Assembly: GCF_011927825.1 (NCBI RefSeq)
Contig: NZ_JAATJI010000001.1
Location: forward strand, 1,426,001-1,490,000
Direction of reading: 5' to 3'
DNA length: 64,000 nucleotides
Origin: Polymorphobacter fuscus
GTDB lineage: Bacteria; Pseudomonadota; Alphaproteobacteria; Sphingomonadales; Sphingomonadaceae
Shown in pieces: positions 62,348-64,000 of this stretch. Position 1 is the first letter of the stretch. Each line of letters opens with the position of its first letter. The position numbers were made by a program, and so were the translations under genes. The notes beneath the pieces were generated by a model. It was not told the DNA's origin. It saw only the letters and a program-made list of their open reading frames with translations, and did no database searches.

Positions 62348-63445
62348 ATGTCGCTGCGCAAGATCGTTCATATCGACATGGATGCGTTCTACGCATCGGT
62401 CGAGCAGCGCGACGATCCGGCCCTGCGCCGGCAGCCGGTGGCCGTCGGCAGCGCCCGGGCCCGCGGCGTGGTCGCGGCCGCCAGTTACGAGGCGCGCGTG
62501 TTCGGGGTCCGATCGGCGATGGCGTCGGTCACGGCGCTGCGCCGCTGCCCAGCACTGGTGTTCGTGCCGCCGCGCTTCGATGTCTATCGCGCCGTATCGC
62601 AGCAGATCCGCGCCATATTCGCGGACTATACCGACCTCATCGAGCCGCTGTCGCTCGACGAGGCCTATCTCGATGTGACGGAGGATCGTCGCGGCATCGG
62701 CTCGGCGACCGCGATCGCCGCCGAAATCCGCGCCCGGATCAAGGCCGACACCGGGCTCACCGCCTCCGCTGGCGTTTCCTACAACAAGTTCATCGCCAAG
62801 CTCGCGTCCGACCAGAACAAGCCCGATGGCCTTTGCGTCATCAAGCCGGCGCAGGGGCCCGCCTTCGTTGCCGCGTTGCCGGTGAAGCGATTCCACGGGG
62901 TCGGCCCGGTCACGGCGGCGAAGATGGAACGCCTCGGCATCCACACCGGCGCCGACCTGCGCGATCGCAGCATCGCCGAGCTGGCCCGGCACTTCGGCAG
63001 CAGCGCCGGCTATTTCCACCGCGCCGCCCATGGCGAGGACGATCGCCCGGTCCGGCCCGACCGGCCATCGAAATCGATCGGCGCCGAGCGGACGTTCGGC
63101 ACCGACCTCGCCGGTCGTGCCGATCTGGAACGGGCGCTCGAACCGGTGATCGACGCCGCCTGGGCCCGCATCGCCCGGGCCGGCGCGTCGGGGCGCACGC
63201 TGACGCTCAAGGCCAAGTTCGCCGATTTCCGGCTGGTGGCGCGGTCACGGACAACGGTGCTGCCGATGGCCGACCGCGACGCCATCGCGGTCGCGGCGCA
63301 CGCCCTGTTGCGATCGCTGCTGCCGGTCGATCAGGGCATCCGCCTGCTCGGCGTCACCCTGTCCGGCCTCGACGATGGCACGCGGGCGCGCGCGCAGCCG
63401 CCGCTCGATCTCGGCGACATGTTCGGGCAGCCCGTCGCCCGCTGA
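62348..63445 (+). CDS. dinB: DNA polymerase IV
   Basis: A 365-residue Y-family translesion polymerase. Active-site motifs are KIVHIDMDAFYASVEQRDDP and PLSLDEAYLDVTED with the catalytic Asp-Glu pair. The thumb region has GVSYNKFIAKLASDQNKPDG and the HhH VKRFHGVGPVTAAKMERLGI. The little-finger domain fills residues ~240-350. The extreme C-terminus (LGDMFGQPVAR) lacks a clear QL[SD]LF-type clamp-binding motif. It follows xth by 89 bases on the same strand, making a small DNA-repair pair inside the sugar locus. Confidence 0.95.
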   Translation: MSLRKIVHIDMDAFYASVEQRDDPALRRQPVAVGSARARGVVAAASYEARVFGVRSAMASVTALRRCPALVFVPPRFDVYRAVSQQIRAIFADYTDLIEPLSLDEAYLDVTEDRRGIGSATAIAAEIRARIKADTGLTASAGVSYNKFIAKLASDQNKPDGLCVIKPAQGPAFVAALPVKRFHGVGPVTAAKMERLGIHTGADLRDRSIAELARHFGSSAGYFHRAAHGEDDRPVRPDRPSKSIGAERTFGTDLAGRADLERALEPVIDAAWARIARAGASGRTLTLKAKFADFRLVARSRTTVLPMADRDAIAVAAHALLRSLLPVDQGIRLLGVTLSGLDDGTRARAQPPLDLGDMFGQPVAR

Positions 63446-63452
63446 GCGATCG

Positions 63453-64000
63453 TCAGCGTCCGACCGCGAACGGGCCGATCATCGTGCCGACAAAGCCGCC
63501 TGCCCTGGCGGTGCTGAGGTTGGTGGCATCGACGTCGCGGGCGACATCAACCCAGTCCTTGCCGCTGCGATAGGCAAAGTCATAGCGGCCGCCGCGCGCC
63601 GTGATGCGCAGTTGGACGGGGCCGGCCGCCGCCAGCGGCACCGCGCCGATGGTGACACCGTCGCGCGGATCGGACGCGCCGGCGCGCCGCGCCACCCGCA
63701 CCAGTGGCCGGCCACCCTGACGGGTCACCGCGACGGTCAGGAAGAATTCGTCGTTCTGCAGGGCCGCCAGACCCGCCGCTTGCCCTTCGCCCGGCGTGAA
63801 GCGGATTTCGGTCGTGGCGACGGCGTTGCTGTGCTGCTGGCGCCGCGCGACGAACGCCGGCCGCCCGAAGTCGCCGATGCCGGTGCTGGTTGGTTCGAGG
63901 AGCAAGTCGCCGCCGCCCAGCCGATGGTTCGGCGCGCGCATCGACATCCATTCGCGGCCGAGACCGGGGCCGTCGAAATCGTCCCGCGCGGTGAACGTAC
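63453..64000 (-). CDS. GH43-type glycoside hydrolase, C-terminal part (runs off the window)
   Basis: Only the last 182 residues are visible; the frame is open to the window edge, so the true start lies beyond 64000. The visible part begins with ARDDFDGPGLGREWMSMRAP, the usual entry to the C-terminal concanavalin-like domain of xylan-acting GH43 enzymes. It continues with FVARRQQHSNAVATTEI and RYDFAYRSGKDWVDVARDVD, also typical. The catalytic propeller should lie upstream. It converges on dinB with a seven-base gap. Confidence 0.82.
   Translation of the reverse strand, partial: TFTARDDFDGPGLGREWMSMRAPNHRLGGGDLLLEPTSTGIGDFGRPAFVARRQQHSNAVATTEIRFTPGEGQAAGLAALQNDEFFLTVAVTRQGGRPLVRVARRAGASDPRDGVTIGAVPLAAAGPVQLRITARGGRYDFAYRSGKDWVDVARDVDATNLSTARAGGFVGTMIGPFAVGR

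Noticed and set aside
1..64000. tRNA, rRNA, CRISPR, IS element or prophage
   Set aside because: I looked for tRNA T-loop patterns, regularly spaced direct repeats, transposase and phage motifs by eye and found none. A covariance-model search would be decisive for small RNAs.

Overview
The window is a continuous, gene-dense, GC-rich bacterial chromosome segment. Its gene content points to an alphaproteobacterium of the sphingomonad group. The markers are an alphaproteobacterial cytochrome bc1 operon (Rieske, cytochrome b, cytochrome c1), a DUF1476-type F1-ATPase inhibitor next to BolA and a CGFS glutaredoxin, pyruvate phosphate dikinase, a DUF6481 protein, several PEP-CTERM exported proteins and a large TonB-dependent receptor. 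The genus cannot be fixed from the sequence alone. I saw no rRNA, tRNA, CRISPR array, transposase or phage gene.

Layout. 0-6 kb: MarR regulator, PEP-CTERM protein, an antiporter/proC/YbjN operon, ubiK, tspO and tlyA. 6-13.7 kb: tgt, a second PEP-CTERM protein, an overlapping MFS/hydrolase/FAD-oxidoreductase operon, and a three-gene cassette encoding helix-hairpin-helix, OmpA-like and helix-hairpin-helix membrane proteins. 13.7-24.5 kb: ppdK, glyQS, a sulfite dehydrogenase pair (sorAB), ychF, pth, rplY and a hexapeptide acyltransferase. 24.7-32 kb: a TraB/GumN protein, an acyl-CoA ligase, two convergent alpha/beta hydrolases and a molybdopterin oxidoreductase. 32-42 kb: apt, the bc1 operon, hemF, a GNAT acetyltransferase, glutaredoxin/BolA/ATPase inhibitor, purC, an MFS carrier and a third PEP-CTERM protein.

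42.9-64 kb is an accessory plant-polysaccharide locus. On the minus strand an apparent operon runs TonB receptor, (alpha/alpha)6 glycosidase-like protein, NodB-type deacetylase and GH10 xylanase. Divergent from it are a GH28 enzyme, an IclR regulator, GH43 and GH28 enzymes, and then an operon of GH43 arabinosidase/xylosidase, xylulokinase and xylose isomerase. After a tandem-domain exported protein, xth and dinB, a further GH43-type gene runs off the right edge. Together these genes could take arabinoxylan or pectic fragments from the cell surface to xylulose-5-phosphate. Two near-identical LacI-type operator candidates (TGTTAGCGCTAYCC) sit at the TonB/GH28 divergent promoter and before the GH43-xylB-xylA operon. 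An IclR-type operator candidate precedes the IclR gene.

The housekeeping half also carries a family of GC-rich palindromic repeats. One copy lies in frame inside glyS and adds about 40 residues to an essential protein.
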